In this document: piece by piece, positions 33,931 to 45,589 of the stretch
How the letters are laid out: every line of letters starts with the position of its first letter
How positions within the stretch are numbered: the first letter of the stretch is position 1
DNA from: Heliocidaris erythrogramma
Lineage: Eukaryota > Echinodermata > Echinoidea > Camarodonta > Echinometridae
Assembly (NCBI GenBank): GCA_025617745.1
Contig: CM046869.1
Location: 15,891,168-15,955,167 of the forward strand
Direction: 5' to 3'
DNA: 64,000 bases
Notes under the pieces: model-generated
Seen by the model: the letters and a program-made list of their open reading frames with translations, nothing else
Told to the model about the DNA's origin: nothing
Databases searched by the model: none
Program-made: the position numbers and the translations under genes

Positions 33931-35163
33931 GAATGTAGCTATGAGTGGTGTGGTAGTACCCGCGGTAGGCCTATTTTTATGAGTGACTAACTTAGGTCTA
34001 TCATTTATTCGGCCGGTTTCCCTGTCATAAGTGTCAATGTCATCCCGAGACGTTTACAAGCTAATCAACAGATTTCAATCACACAGTATTGTTACAAATA
34101 TATATGTCTTTACTTACTTCAGACGACTACCCATTTTGCTTCAGATGACACCGAGAAAATTACTGAGTCCTGACGTGACGTGCCTGAGAAAATGAGCTAA
34201 GCAAGTTGTTACTTCCGGTATGATCCGCGTGCGCTGATCCTGGCCGGAATCACGTACAAATACGGTATCCGAAAAAAGACTGATTCTGCGTTGCTAATCT
34301 GAGGATGAATTTAAGAAAGTAGCGATTAGACACTCATCAGATATTTCAAAAGGACTCGTCGATTTGTAATTGGTTGCCAAGAGGGTAACCGTGATAGTAA
34401 GGTGTAACCAAATAAAGAGTAAATCGGATAGGATTTATGTTGTGACCATTGAATGTTAATGTGTACAATCATCATACTGTATAATTTGTTTTTGATCCCG
34501 GGGGGGCACTCACATATATATGTCACACATGTATGTACCGCTGAGACGACCCCCATTTTCAACCTTCTCGGGTCGCTCCCATGATATGCGATTTTCAGAT
34601 TTTCACTATCCGCACCTCGATTGGCTTCCGAATCGCTCCCTAGAATATGAGAAAACAATGCGCACAGCCCATTGTCCGGGAACGGTCGCTCCCTAGCATC
34701 CCAGGCCAGCGCAGCGGGGGAGCTGGGCGGCCTAGTGCCCCCTAACTGAACGCGGTATTACTAGTGCTAGCGGCGGCTCAGCGAGATCAGTGCAGTGGCG
34801 CGGCATGTACAGCGTTAAAAACAGCGCTGCGACCGCTGACTCAGCTCATGCACCGTATGTGTACCAGAGTAGTGAGATCGCGAGCAGCTAAAATTAGCTC
34901 TGCCTATGAGCCCTTTCGCTCCTTAGACCCTCAAAAATGAGCTTCCTCAATTAAGCATTTAGCTCCTTAGACCCTCAAAAATGAGCTTCCACAATTAACC
35001 ATTTAGCTCCTTAGCCCCCTGTTTTGAGATCGGCAGCGGCACACCCACATCCAAAAACAGGTTGCGTGCCCCCCCCCCCCGGGTTTTTGATACGCTGCTC
35101 AAAGATGAAGCACTTAGTTACATACTAACTATAGGTATAGGTGCACTTTTCTTTTCATTTCAC
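33931..35163. other. Unassigned, with 44-bp direct repeat
   Basis: No gene is supported. GCTCCTTAGACCCTCAAAAA recurs at 34918 and 34962, and a partial third unit starts at 35006 (44-bp period). A C-run lies near 35070-35079. An ETS-like ACTTCCGG lies at 34211. Confidence 0.5.
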
Positions 35164-35167
35164 TTAA

Positions 35168-35754
35168 AAAGGGCAATCCAACCTTAATAGCAAGTTGCTT
35201 TGAAAGAGAGAGGAAAAATCAGAGAAGCAGATTGGTGAAAGTTTGAATGAAATCGGACAAGCAATAAGAAAGTTATGAATTTTTGAAAGTTGTAATCACT
35301 ATACATATGGGAATTTCAAATTGGCCGAATAGGTAATGTCACTGTGATGTAGCTGTTGACAACTCCCCCCTTCGCTCCAACACACAAAATGACTAAAGTG
35401 TCACTTTTTTCAAAATCTATTACTCAGTCGGATCTTTTTCTTTCATGAGGACCTATAACAATATGCTATCTCCAACATATTTTGAGTACTGCCCTGAGGG
35501 TAAAAGCGCCTCGAAGAAAAACGCAAATTAATGATATTTTTGTAGACGACAAATGGGAGAGTTGTCCACAAAAATGTCACAATCGACTCACCAAATTGCC
35601 AATTTGAAATTCGCATAGAAGTAGTGATCTCATTTTTCAAACATCCATAACTTTCTTAGTCCTTGTCCGAGTTTCTTTCAAACTTTCACCATCCTGTTTT
35701 TCTTCTTTTTCTGCTTTCACACAAATCATCTTATTACCAAGGTTGGATTGCCCT
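35168..35754. mobile_element. Palindromic MITE flanked by TTAA
   Basis: AAAGGGCAATCCAACCTT near the left end and AAGGTTGGATTGCCCT at the right are complementary, with TTAA outside (35164-35167 and 35755-35758). Inner parts, such as GAAAGTTTGAATGAAATCGG and AAAGTTATGAATTTTTGA, also pair with the other half. The TTAA target suggests a piggyBac-type origin. No coding. Confidence 0.7.
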
Positions 35755-35758
35755 TTAA

Positions 35759-37490
35759 TTGAAAGGCCCTTTAATGTCAGGTCAGTATATACTCTACTCA
35801 AAACAAAACCAAAAAAAGAAAATCTGTGTATGTATTTATTTTGCTTTGATATATATTCGGATTTTCTAATCAGGTTCTATGAGGAATCAGAAAGAGCGCC
35901 CCTGCTCACGTTTGAGAGACATAGCCAATACTTGTATTCCTAAGACGCCCTCGAAATGCACCTCGAGCGGGCTTGTCAGCATAACGTTGTAAAATCAGGG
36001 CAGGAGTGGCGGTCCTGCATGGTATCCTGGAATCTGTACCTTTCTAACTAAAAGTTAGACCCACGGCCGGATCAACAAATAAAGTATAAGTGAAAAGGCG
36101 GATTGCGCTGTCTTTATCGGCCTGTATACGAATATCGTATCCGATATTCTCGATATTCTTGAATGTAATAAACTGTTCGTATTCGTGATTCAGTGGCGGA
36201 TTCGGGAGCGGATGGGAGGGGGGTGGTTGAATGGGAGAGGGATTTGTTGTAGTTTTAGCACATTTGTATGTTACTCCTAGTGTGTGTTTATGAGATCTGC
36301 ATGTTTGCTTTCCTTTTTCCTTTTTTCTTTCAGAGTTTGAAATCTGTTTTTGGTTTTTCGATAAACGTCCAGCGAAATGAGCATGTATAACCATTTCTCT
36401 CATTTTTTTATTTAAATCGATGTGTGCCTCAATGTTTATTGAATTTATTTATGTTGCTGTACTCTCGGTTCAGCGATTTGTTACTTAGAGTTAGGGGTGC
36501 TTCGTAATGTTTTCTTATTCTCCCTCTTTTATTGAAAAAGGGACCTACAAAAAGTGAAACCTCTTTGTTTTATGCGGAGATTCGTTATACTGTGCCCCCA
36601 CACAGATGAAACTTGATTTGATTTGATTCTGATTTTATTTCTACATTTTTCCATGTATATAACAAAGGCAAGAGGTAACATATAAACGCATAATACAAAA
36701 TAATACATACATATAAGCATATAAGCAAATGAATTACATAATATATAGAGATTTACGTATTATATAAAAATAGAAATATAAGTAATGTATACTTGTCTAG
36801 TAATCTGTAAGTATTATGCAATACAGCAAGTTGAAAAAATGTACGAGACTGCCATCATAAGCAAAGCTTGACGAGGATGACAGCCTCAAAGAAATAAACA
36901 TGGAGGTAACATCTTACTATAAAAACAAACAAAAAACAAGAGAAGAGAAAAGAAATATGCGCATTACTGCGCAGGAGTGTGTGTGTTACATGAACACTTA
37001 ACCAAAGGCATTTAGGGCTGATGGTGACATAATTAATTCTTTCAGCTCTCATAATCAAATATATCTATAAACAATAACTATATATCTTATAATATAATAC
37101 ACTAAGGATTTCGGGCTCTTTTTTTGGTTCAAATAGGCTCCTCCCCTGGCCCTTTCGGTCCCCGCCTTTTGGTACCCACGGGTGGGGAAGGGTTCTTAGG
37201 GTGGTGGGAGGCACTTCTTGAGGGCTGACGTCCCGTCCATATTTCATAAATTCATTTTTAAACATTCAATTTCCGCAGGGAGTAGGCCTAATAATTCTAA
37301 CAACCCATGAAGCGGGTTTGTAGCGGTTTGTAGCTTCATGCAGCCCAGCCCATGCCCTTTCCCTTTGAAGGGGATGTATGCCAAAGAACAGCATGGCCAT
37401 ATCCGCATGCATCCATGGCTTCAGCATACAGTACAGTATTATACACACGTGTTAGATCGTTCGCACGCAGAGAGCTCCATCATTTGAAGC
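35759..37490. other. Largely unassigned, with LINE-type tail near 36610-36650
   Basis: The minus strand of 36610-36650 reads AATAAAATCAGAATCAAATC..., which looks like a polyadenylation signal and a (AATCA)n LINE or SINE 3' tail. Any element body would lie to the right (to about 37050). From about 37330 the sequence is related to 38455-38630 (TTTCCCT, GAACAGCATGGCCATAT). No gene found. Confidence 0.45.
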
Positions 37491-38450
37491 TTCATGGTCA
37501 CACACACAGTTTAGTGTGTATATATGTTTCACGACGATCGCTACCGGTACGGTATAGTCTGCAAGCACAGACCCTAATTTGACACTTTATCAGAAAATCT
37601 GATAAGAATTCCTTCGAAAATAGTTCCATAATGATTATGAATACGTATAATGATATTAATCCCATCTCCCCTCGCCCCGGGGGTGATGGGATGACAATGG
37701 AATGGGGGGAGCGGGAAGGGGGGGGGGGGGGGTAGTAGGGGGAAGTCAATCCGTCGGTCCTCCCAAGACCCATATAAGGGGGCCATAATCCCCCTGAAAA
37801 TAAAATGACAATATTCATTTTTCTCATTTTTGCATCCTTTACAGGGGACGTACCGCTAATTATGGATGTTACTCTGAGTATTAATAAACCACAGAAACAT
37901 GGCAAGACCTCTAGGTCTAATGCATGGATATTCTACTCGAACATTATTATATCCATATCATCAATTTTCATCAAGATTAAAAGGAATTTTCTTCAGAACT
38001 CATGCAAGCTTTGGATGAATAAGACATATTCACATGATCAGGGGCGGATCCAGAATTTAATATAAGGCGGGGAAAACAAGTCCAGGTTTGTCAACTTTTG
38101 GAAAAGGCAGACCTGGGGGGGGGGGGGTGGCGAGAATTTTTTTTTCGTCAGACCTAGAAAATTCGCTCAGGAGGGGGTGGTTATGGGGGTCCCTCAACAC
38201 AATCAACAAAAGGGCGGATCGTCTATGGTCAAAATGCATACTTTCCTGCACCTGAACGGGGGGGGGGGGGGGGGGGGTGGGGATGGCACGGGCCAGAAGC
38301 ACCCCTCCCCTGGGTCCGCCAATGGACATGTTGTAATTACTTCTTGGTAAAATAACTTTACCCGTCTTTTTTTATTTATTCACTTGATTATTGTAACAAA
38401 TATACGGTACGGTGATTAATCATAAACACAGCTAGCGCCCGTGGATGTCC
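37491..38450 (+). repeat. 0.96-kb dispersed repeat R2, copy 1
   Basis: It is a direct copy of 47185-48120. Both run from ATGGTCACACACACAGTTTA to GCTAGCGCCCGTGGATGTCC and include the same MITE. Copies differ by small indels and homopolymer lengths. Confidence 0.88.
38041..38325. mobile_element. GGCGGATCC-ended MITE
   Basis: The left end GGGGCGGATCCAG and right end CTGGGTCCGCCAATGG are imperfect inverted repeats enclosing long G-runs. The same element lies at 47716-47995, and part of it at about 38700-38917. Confidence 0.65.
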
Positions 38451-38629
38451 AGGCCCAGCCAACCCATATACCTTTCCCTGTGAAGGGGAGCTATGCCAGA
38501 GAACAGCATGGCCATATATCCGCATGGCTTCAGTGTACAGTACAGTATTATACACACGTGTTAGATCGTTCGCACGTACGTGTACAGGTCATCATACAGG
38601 TATAGAGTTACACCATTTGAAGCTTCATG

Positions 38630-38710
38630 GTACGGAGCCCCTAAGGGGACATAAAATGACACGAGTTTTTTGTTTTTTTATCTCGGGGCCCCGAGTTATT
38701 ATCTCGGGGG
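38630..38710 (+). repeat. CGGGGCCCCG palindrome unit
   Basis: TACGGAGCCCCTAAGGGGAC is followed by ATCTCGGGGCCCCGAG. The same unit, extended by another CGGGGCCCCG, is inverted at 47053-47184. Confidence 0.8.
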
Positions 38711-38917
38711 GGGGGGGGGGGGTAGGGACGAAAATTTTTTTTTCGCAAAACCTTCAAAAATTGCTTAGTAAGGGGTTATGGGGTCTTCACTCTAAAAGGG
38801 GGGGGGCACAATCGCGAAAATGGCGGATCGTCTATGGTAAAAATTCATACTTCTCTTCCAAAAGGGGGGGGGGGCACGGGCCGGCTGTGCCCCCCCCCCC
38901 CCTGGATCCGCCAATGG
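38700..38917. mobile_element. Left-truncated GGCGGATCC-type MITE abutting an exon
   Basis: It has the same internal segments (AAATGGCGGATCGTCTATGG) and right end GGATCCGCCAATGG as the MITE at 38041. Its right end coincides with the first recognisable codon of the integrase-like gene. Confidence 0.65.
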
Positions 38918-39536
38918 TCTACATGGTTACCGGTGGATGTTTGAAAAATGTTTAGCACATCATATTAAGTGTAAAAAAGAAGATCTACGGATAATCCTTG
39001 GTGTTATAGACCCAGAAGGGGTAACCCAAAGGAGAAGGAGGAGACTGAGGCGACGTCGGTACTCATCCAAAGGGCCAAACTTTTTGTGGCATCTGGACAG
39101 CTACGACAAATTGAAAGTATTTGGAATATGCATAAATGGGTGCATTGATGGCTTTTCCCGGAAGATAATGTGGATGAACGCGTACCATACTTCGTCAGAC
39201 CCGAAGGTGATTGGAGGGTACTACATAGAAAAGATCTTGCAAGTTGGAGGATGTCCATCTGTGGTGCGTGGCGATCTAGGTACCGAGAATGGATACGTGC
39301 GTGACTTTCAAAGGTTTTTCCGTGAAGAGGATGGTGACGGCATGGCAGGCGTTCGCAGCTACTTAGAAGGTCCAAGCACAGCCAATCAACGGATTGAATA
39401 TTGGTGGAACTTCCTTCGAAGAGAATGCATCGAGTTCTGGATCTGCCTCTTTCACGATTTGCAAGATGAGGGTCATTTCATCGGCAACTTCGTAGATGTC
39501 AATCTTGTACGGTTTTGTTTCATGCATCTCATCCAG
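38916..39536 (+). CDS. DDE integrase-like protein, exon with catalytic core
   Basis: This in-frame exon (ATG at 38937; similarity already begins at 38916) encodes an integrase-core protein of the type found as multi-copy genes in fish, cnidarians and other metazoans. After an arginine-rich stretch, the core shows D in FLWHLDSYDKL, D in VVRGDLGTENG and E in ANQRIEYWW, a D-D-E triad. It ends exactly at CAG|GTAAGA, phase 0. The second exon is 44014-44346. The usual N-terminal helix-turn-helix part is missing, and a MITE end sits directly upstream, so the gene is 5'-broken or its earlier exons lie elsewhere. It may be a domesticated or recently mobile integrase gene. Confidence 0.75.
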
Positions 39537-40305
39537 GTAAGAGCAAATAGCAACTAATCAAAATTTGTCTTCCATTTTAACTTGTAGATCAAGATTTAGA
39601 TTCGGAATTATGATCCAAAGAAAATATGTTTTTAGTATTGAAATAATGAATATACCTCTTCTTCATGTAATTATAATCATCAGCAAAAATTGTCTAGTCC
39701 ATCATCTTCATCTGTGAAGATCAAGACTCTGTCAATATTAGAAGATCAATTGGCCTGTTTTTAGTACCAAAATTACAATATGTTCTTCTTCACTTAAAAT
39801 TATAATCTTCAACATTTTCTGCATGCAGTGAGCTTAAAGGTTCTAGTTCTGGACTTAAAATGATGTCTTCAATTTATGTCTGAAAGTTGAATCCGATTCC
39901 AAAGGGCAAATAATTTATTGAAGATCATGCTGTTTTCTACCTCGTTAGTTGGTTTAACAACTGAAAACCAGTGTTGTAGTGGTAAATATTTTTTTGGGTA
40001 TACTCCCTTATACTGATAGCTTAATCCTCAGAGCACCAAGTTACGACGAGGCGATGCACCGTGCTGTGGTGGTGATTCACAAACACAATAACCCCCCCCC
40101 CCCCGTGACCTGACAAGAAAACACACACACACATGGCTTTACTTCCGAGGACAACTATTGTTCCTCTATTGTTACTCATCCTCGGACAGTCGACGGAATA
40201 AGGCATAAATAATTGTTCGACGTTCGAGGACTATTGTCCGGCTTCCGAGGACCATTGTTGTCATGATTTTTTTTGTTCTCTGTCCGAAAAAACGCACATC
40301 GCCAT

Positions 40306-40330
40306 ACACACACACACACACACACACACA
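40306..40330 (+). repeat. (CA)n microsatellite
   Basis: About twelve CA dinucleotides, followed by interrupted CACT units. Confidence 0.95.
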
Positions 40331-40389
40331 TACACTCACTCACATACACGCTCACATGCAACCCCCCCCCGAGTGCCCAAACCTATCTA

Positions 40390-42132
40390 CGTCAGCGAGG
40401 GAGCAAAGCGACCGGGCGGCAAATTTTTCAATTTTTAACCCTAAAAAAAACGCAATTTCTTGTGCATTTTACCCAGGAAATTTTGCAATTGAGCGGTAGA
40501 GAAGCTCTAATTTTATGCATTGATAAGCGGTTTTCTATTCACTCACTTCTACAATCGGGAGCAAAACTAACGAAAACCCTGAAAGGCTTGAGAAAGAGTC
40601 GAGAAATTCAGCAAGGGTACCTGAAGTTGAGATGTCTTTCAAAAGTTGAACCTTTGCAAATGCTGTTTTATACACTTTATTTATCTTACATCGGGGGCGC
40701 AATATTTAGCAGGAGTCATATGACACATTCATGATATATCGAGCAAAGCAATTACATCTTTATTTTTTCAAATTTTGAACCCTTTAAGCTATTTAAGAAC
40801 AATATAGGACTACTGGGGGCGCGAAATTACGAGATCCTGAAAGATAATAATTATGCGAGGGAGCAAAGCGACCGAGCTTTCGAAAATGTTCGCATTTCAA
40901 ACCTTCAAAAACTAGATTTTTAATGCATCAACAGGCCATTACCCCACCTCATATTTTTGGGGGATATATACCCCTACCGCCCCCCCCCCCTCCCGGGATC
41001 GACACCCACTGGTGGGGGGGGGGGGGCAGACGTGAAGGATCCAACTGCACAGCCAGGATGTCATTTTAGGGGGCGGTTGTGAGCACGCGAAGAGTGCGAA
41101 ATTGGTGCGTGCTCCCCAGGGGGTGGGTGCAGGGAGGGGGAAGATTCCCCCTTTCCGTGCGAAGCGCGAAAGCTCTGACGTTTTATAGCAAATTTGAGAG
41201 AAAGATAACTGCTCGTAGCACCCCCTGTTTTTAGGGGAAAAGGTATTTCGAGGTCAGGACTGCTTTACAGTTATTTGGACGCAATACAGCATTGTATGTA
41301 ACAGGGGTGGGTTCAGAAAGGGGGTAATTTCCCCTTCCCGCTCGGAGCTCGAAAGCTCTGACGTTTTATAGCAAAATTGAGAGAAAGATAACGGCTCGTA
41401 GCACCTTGTTTAGGCGGAAAGTTATTTCGACGTCCGTACTGCTTTTCAGCAGTGCGTACTGCACTGCAACAGGGATGGGCGCAGGGAGGGGGGGGGGGGG
41501 TTTCCCCTTCCCGCGCGAAAGCTCTGATATTTTAGCAAATTTGAGAGAAAGATAACGGCTTGTAGCAAACAAAGGCGGAAAGTTATAGTTCGACGAACCG
41601 ACTGCTTTTTCAATTATTTGGAGCAATATTGCACGGTATGTAATAGAGGTGGGTGCAGGAAGGAGGAGTTTCCCTCCTTCCCGCGCGAAGCGCGAAAGCT
41701 GTAACGTTTTAGCACCTTTTTATGCGAAATGTTAGTTCGACGCCCTGGCTGCTTTTTAGTTATTTTGGACATAATACTGCACTGTAACAAGGATGGGTGC
41801 AGGGAGTGGGAGTTTCCCCTTCCCGCGCGAAGCGCGAAAGCTCTGACGTTTTAGCAAATTTAAGAGAAAGAAAACGGATTGTATATAGCAAACAATTTGT
41901 TTAGGCGGAAAGTTATAGTTCGACGCCATGACTGCTTTTCAGTTATAGGATGCAATACTGCACTGTATGTGACAGGGGTTGGTGCAGGGAGAGGAGAGTT
42001 ATTTCCCCCTTCCCGCGCGAAGCGCGAAAACTCTCTCACTTCTCCCGCTTTATCTCTCTCGCTTTTTTTTTAGTGGCTGAATAGGGGGGGGGGGGGCATG
42101 GCCCCCTTGTGCCCCCCTGTCTACGCCAGTGG
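40390..42132 (+). repeat. Satellite-bearing repeat with GAGGGAGCAAAGCGACCG motifs
   Basis: GAGGGAGCAAAGCGACCG occurs near 40397 and 40858. Related sequence in the fold-back element at 20680-23449 suggests a shared family. From about 41090 to 42060 the motif GAAAGCTCTGACGTTTTA recurs at 41168, 41351, 41517, 41694, 41836 and 42026 (spacing 142-190 bp), each preceded by CCCTTCCCGCGCGAAGCGC. It ends in GTCTACGCCAGTGG. Confidence 0.8.
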
Positions 42133-42708
42133 TTGTTATTAGTTATGCATTAGTTGTAGAAGTGAATGCAAGTAGTAAGTTTGTAGTTTACACAGTGTAA
42201 CATTCACAGTGACCTGATTATAAACACGATTTCAAAGGCATCTTTTTCACAATAAATATCACATCAAAATATAATTAAATCTTAGTTTTTGCTAAAGGCA
42301 TCAAGCATTAGTGAGGGTTAGTGGGTCGTATTTTCAGACCAATCATTGCATCAACCATATGTCTAAAATGCACAAACTAATCCAAATATTATCAAACCGT
42401 TGTCATGATAATGATTTTCTAATTCTAGTTTCTGCAAATTCTCATCACCTGTAAAGGTTGTGCTATCATAAAGTGTATGAGGTAATTATTTAATTAATAC
42501 AGATTTTTATAAAACACACTGTCACTTCCAAACGTCTTGTTTGTTAAAGAGGCAATGTACAAGTGCACAACATCTTTACTCATTTCATACATTTTGTTGG
42601 GAGCTTGAGCAAAATATTCATGAAAATACATACCCAATGTTAATAACATTTCTTTTAAAACTTTTTTTTTGATGTGCAAACAGTGCAGTTTTGGTAATTG
42701 AACACAAT

Positions 42709-42800
42709 GAACTGTTTAACAATTAACTACAACTGAGTGGTGCTTTTGAGACCTGAACTGTTTAACAATTAACTACCACTGAGTTGTACTTTTTGAGACC
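42709..42800 (+). repeat. 46-bp direct duplication
   Basis: GAACTGTTTAACAATTAACT is present twice, followed in both by ACTGAGT and TTTTGAGACCTGAA. Confidence 0.85.
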
Positions 42801-44013
42801 TGAATTCGTTTTAGAAGTGCAAAGATGAGTATAGATTTGAAGTTCATACAATGCAACGTTCACATTGCCCTGATTATACACGGCACATCCAAAAGTATTT
42901 GGATATTTTACTGAGGAAAACTGCAGAGAAACATATGAACACAATATATTTGTTTAGAATTGTTCTTTGAAATAAATCCCTCAAAAAGTTCTGCAATTCT
43001 AATTGCTTATGCAACAAAAATATAGGGATGTTGCACCTACAGTTTTCCTCAAACTTCAAAGGCTGAAATTCCTTAGTTGGTCCTGGGACCTGGCCACTGC
43101 ACGAAATCAGGTCCGCCTCCTTTGGCCTTGAAGTTGTACATTGTATATTTTGTACGGCGCATGAGCCATGATGATGGCCTAGCGGCTATAGGACTAGCAT
43201 ATAGCCAGCTCGCGCCTAGCCTAGCAGCTAGCCTCGCACTTGCTACCTAGCCGCGCCGGCCAGTGGCCTCGGGCTGGGCACACGCCGTCGCGTCCGCCAC
43301 ATGCACATCACACGCGCGCCGCGGGCCCGGCCGGATATGGATCGGATGTACGTAATAGATAATACGCAATCATACTGCAATACGAGCGTAAATTTTGTCA
43401 AAAGTTTGTCGAGTATATGGATCGCCAACACAAATTAATTCTGTGGAACACAACTCACAGAGTATGAATTTCGACGATTTTTCATAAATTTCAAACAATT
43501 CTTCTTATTTTCCTATATTTATATATTTTTTAATTTTAAAAAACTGATTATTTCTTTTAAGTATACGCGCGTATACCCGAAAAAGTCCAATTTCTTTTTT
43601 ACGTATACGGCGTATACAAGCGTATACGCTCCACTACACCACTGCTGAAAACAATAAATTTTAAATGGTGTTTGAATACTGAATAAAGTGTTCCCAAAAT
43701 GTTCTTAACATTTTCTTCAACAATTTAGCCGAGCTGTTTGTTCTCCAACAAATTCATTGTTACCTTTAACGGATCATCTTCAGCTAAAATTCAAGTTTAC
43801 CCAATTGGAACTTAGAATGAGTAAAAGTGAGGCATTTTAACCTCTCCTGGTTGTATTTTTGTCAAAACCATTTCTGCAATTTATTATTAAACTGAATACA
43901 GATGGAGAAGGCTGTGAAGGCTCAATTTGTTATATCTGAGAAATATGACATTTTGTATGAGAACAATGCCTATAACTAAATTCACAAAATTATATTTTCC
44001 GCCTCAATTATAG

Positions 44014-44346
44014 GGTGAGCTTGATGAAGTCGTGAAAACATGGGATCAGCATCTGATTAGACCATCGAGGAATGTTCAAGCTCCTAATGGCCGCCCGAAC
44101 ATAATGTTCAACTTACCGAATTTGTACGCGACGAGAGATTATCTGCATGGTGTGTGTCGGGAACACGTGTTAGCATGCAAAGAAGAATGTGTCTTCAGAA
44201 AACCAATACCATGTGACGAAGATGTGTTTGAGCTCTGTTGTATCGTGATGAATGCACATGGATACGAGTACCCAAGAGACCCACACGGTGGTCGATTTCT
44301 GTATCTTGCTCTTCGCCGTGAGATTACAAACCTGCTTAACCATTAA
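44014..44346 (+). CDS. DDE integrase-like protein, C-terminal exon
   Basis: It starts after the AG acceptor at 44012-44013, phase 0, and encodes 110 residues to TAA (44344-44346). The text runs GELDEVVKTWDQH, IRPSRN, GRPNIMFNLP and later PCDEDVFELC, the expected C-terminal continuation of the integrase core at 38916-39536. Together the two exons give about 317 residues. The frame is clean although 4.5 kb of repeats separates the halves. The match of phase and domain order makes splicing likelier than chance. Confidence 0.75.
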   Translation, partial: GELDEVVKTWDQHLIRPSRNVQAPNGRPNIMFNLPNLYATRDYLHGVCREHVLACKEECVFRKPIPCDEDVFELCCIVMNAHGYEYPRDPHGGRFLYLALRREITNLLNH

Positions 44347-45589
44347 TTTCTGTCTACATATTACATGTACATATATGTTCGAACAAAAACAAACAAAAAA
44401 AAACCTGAAAAGTGTTCTGCAATTTAAGTTATATCTCTCTAGTAACTATATAATCATTATATGGTATATCATTGGAAGCTTGTTTATCTTTTTACAATGA
44501 TGCCTCATTTGTGCAGTGCACGTAAATATGGGGCAGAGTCAAAAGTGAACAGTTGCAAAATGCATTGTCATTGCTCACATCAAGTTATTGACTGGTATGA
44601 GTTTTGTTGGTTTGTTTTTGCTTTGGGTTTTATTGTTTGCTTGTTTGATTGATCGTTAGGCGAGCATGTCAATGTTGTATCCTTTTGTTTGGAGGACAAA
44701 CACTGTTCAATGATTTTAAGGTGGTACTCATTGTTCTGTTTTTTTCTTCTTACAATTCGCTCCTCAACAGATCATCTTATTCTCAGCCATACTCCACTTA
44801 GCACTGCCATGGAAAAGGCTCGTGCAGGGCACATTTCATCTTCCAAACAATATGTTAAAACATTGTGGAATCAGTCATGACACATTCAAAATACACTCAG
44901 CCTTCAACTAAATCAGACAATATCCATTAATTTTGCAACTTTTGACTTTGCCCTGTATCTAGGAGTAATGTGTATTCAAGGTTCACATAACCACTATAGA
45001 TGGGTTGGTAATGTAAGGGGGAATTAATAAATGTAACAGAAACAATATGTGAATCCTGATTTATTAGGAAAAATATGTGTTGTCATTGTTAGATTGTTAT
45101 ATTTAATCAAATCTGACAAACTGTTGTTATGCTCTTTATGAATGTCAATCTGAAATTCTTTGGATTTTCATTGATCTATGGATTGATACACAAACGGCTA
45201 CTAAAATAGAAAGGTACATTTTGTCAAGGTGAGCTTGAAGTATGTCAAAATCAGATACATTTATGATCGGCTGCCAAGTTATCAATGTCAGAGAAATTTC
45301 AGCTCGTAAGTGACAATGCAATGCAATTTTAAAATCTGTGATAGAATTAAATGAATGATGACAATAGCCCGGATATTGTAAAGTTTTGATCTTAGATGGC
45401 GCTGTTACCATTAGTACCGGCCGAGTGCGTACTGGCCGCAAGTCACATTGAGGAAAATGAATGAAAATAAACTTGCCTATGTACCAAATGCGAAAAAAAT
45501 TATAAAAATAATGATTATCTTGTTTTCTTTTATTTATTTCAGTTATGTTCATTATTTTAACCAGTAAAATGTGGATAAGACAGATATTG
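44347..45589. other. Downstream flank of integrase-like gene, AT-rich
   Basis: This is probably 3' untranslated sequence at first; AATAAA-type hexamers occur near 45025. No second gene is supported. A 167-codon minus frame (45145-45648) has no recognisable domain. Confidence 0.4.

Larger units (their letters stand above)
39537..44013 (+). other. 4.48-kb intron of the integrase-like gene
   Basis: The donor GTAAGA at 39537 and the acceptor TTATAG ending at 44013 join two phase-0 exons of one protein. The intron holds the (CA)n run, the repeat of 40390-42132, a 46-bp duplication at 42709-42800, a GC-rich block at 43240-43340 and GTATAC palindromes near 43560-43630. Confidence 0.7.

Noticed and set aside
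40021..40361. Short cysteine/valine-rich minus frame over the CA repeat
   Set aside because: Microsatellite translation.
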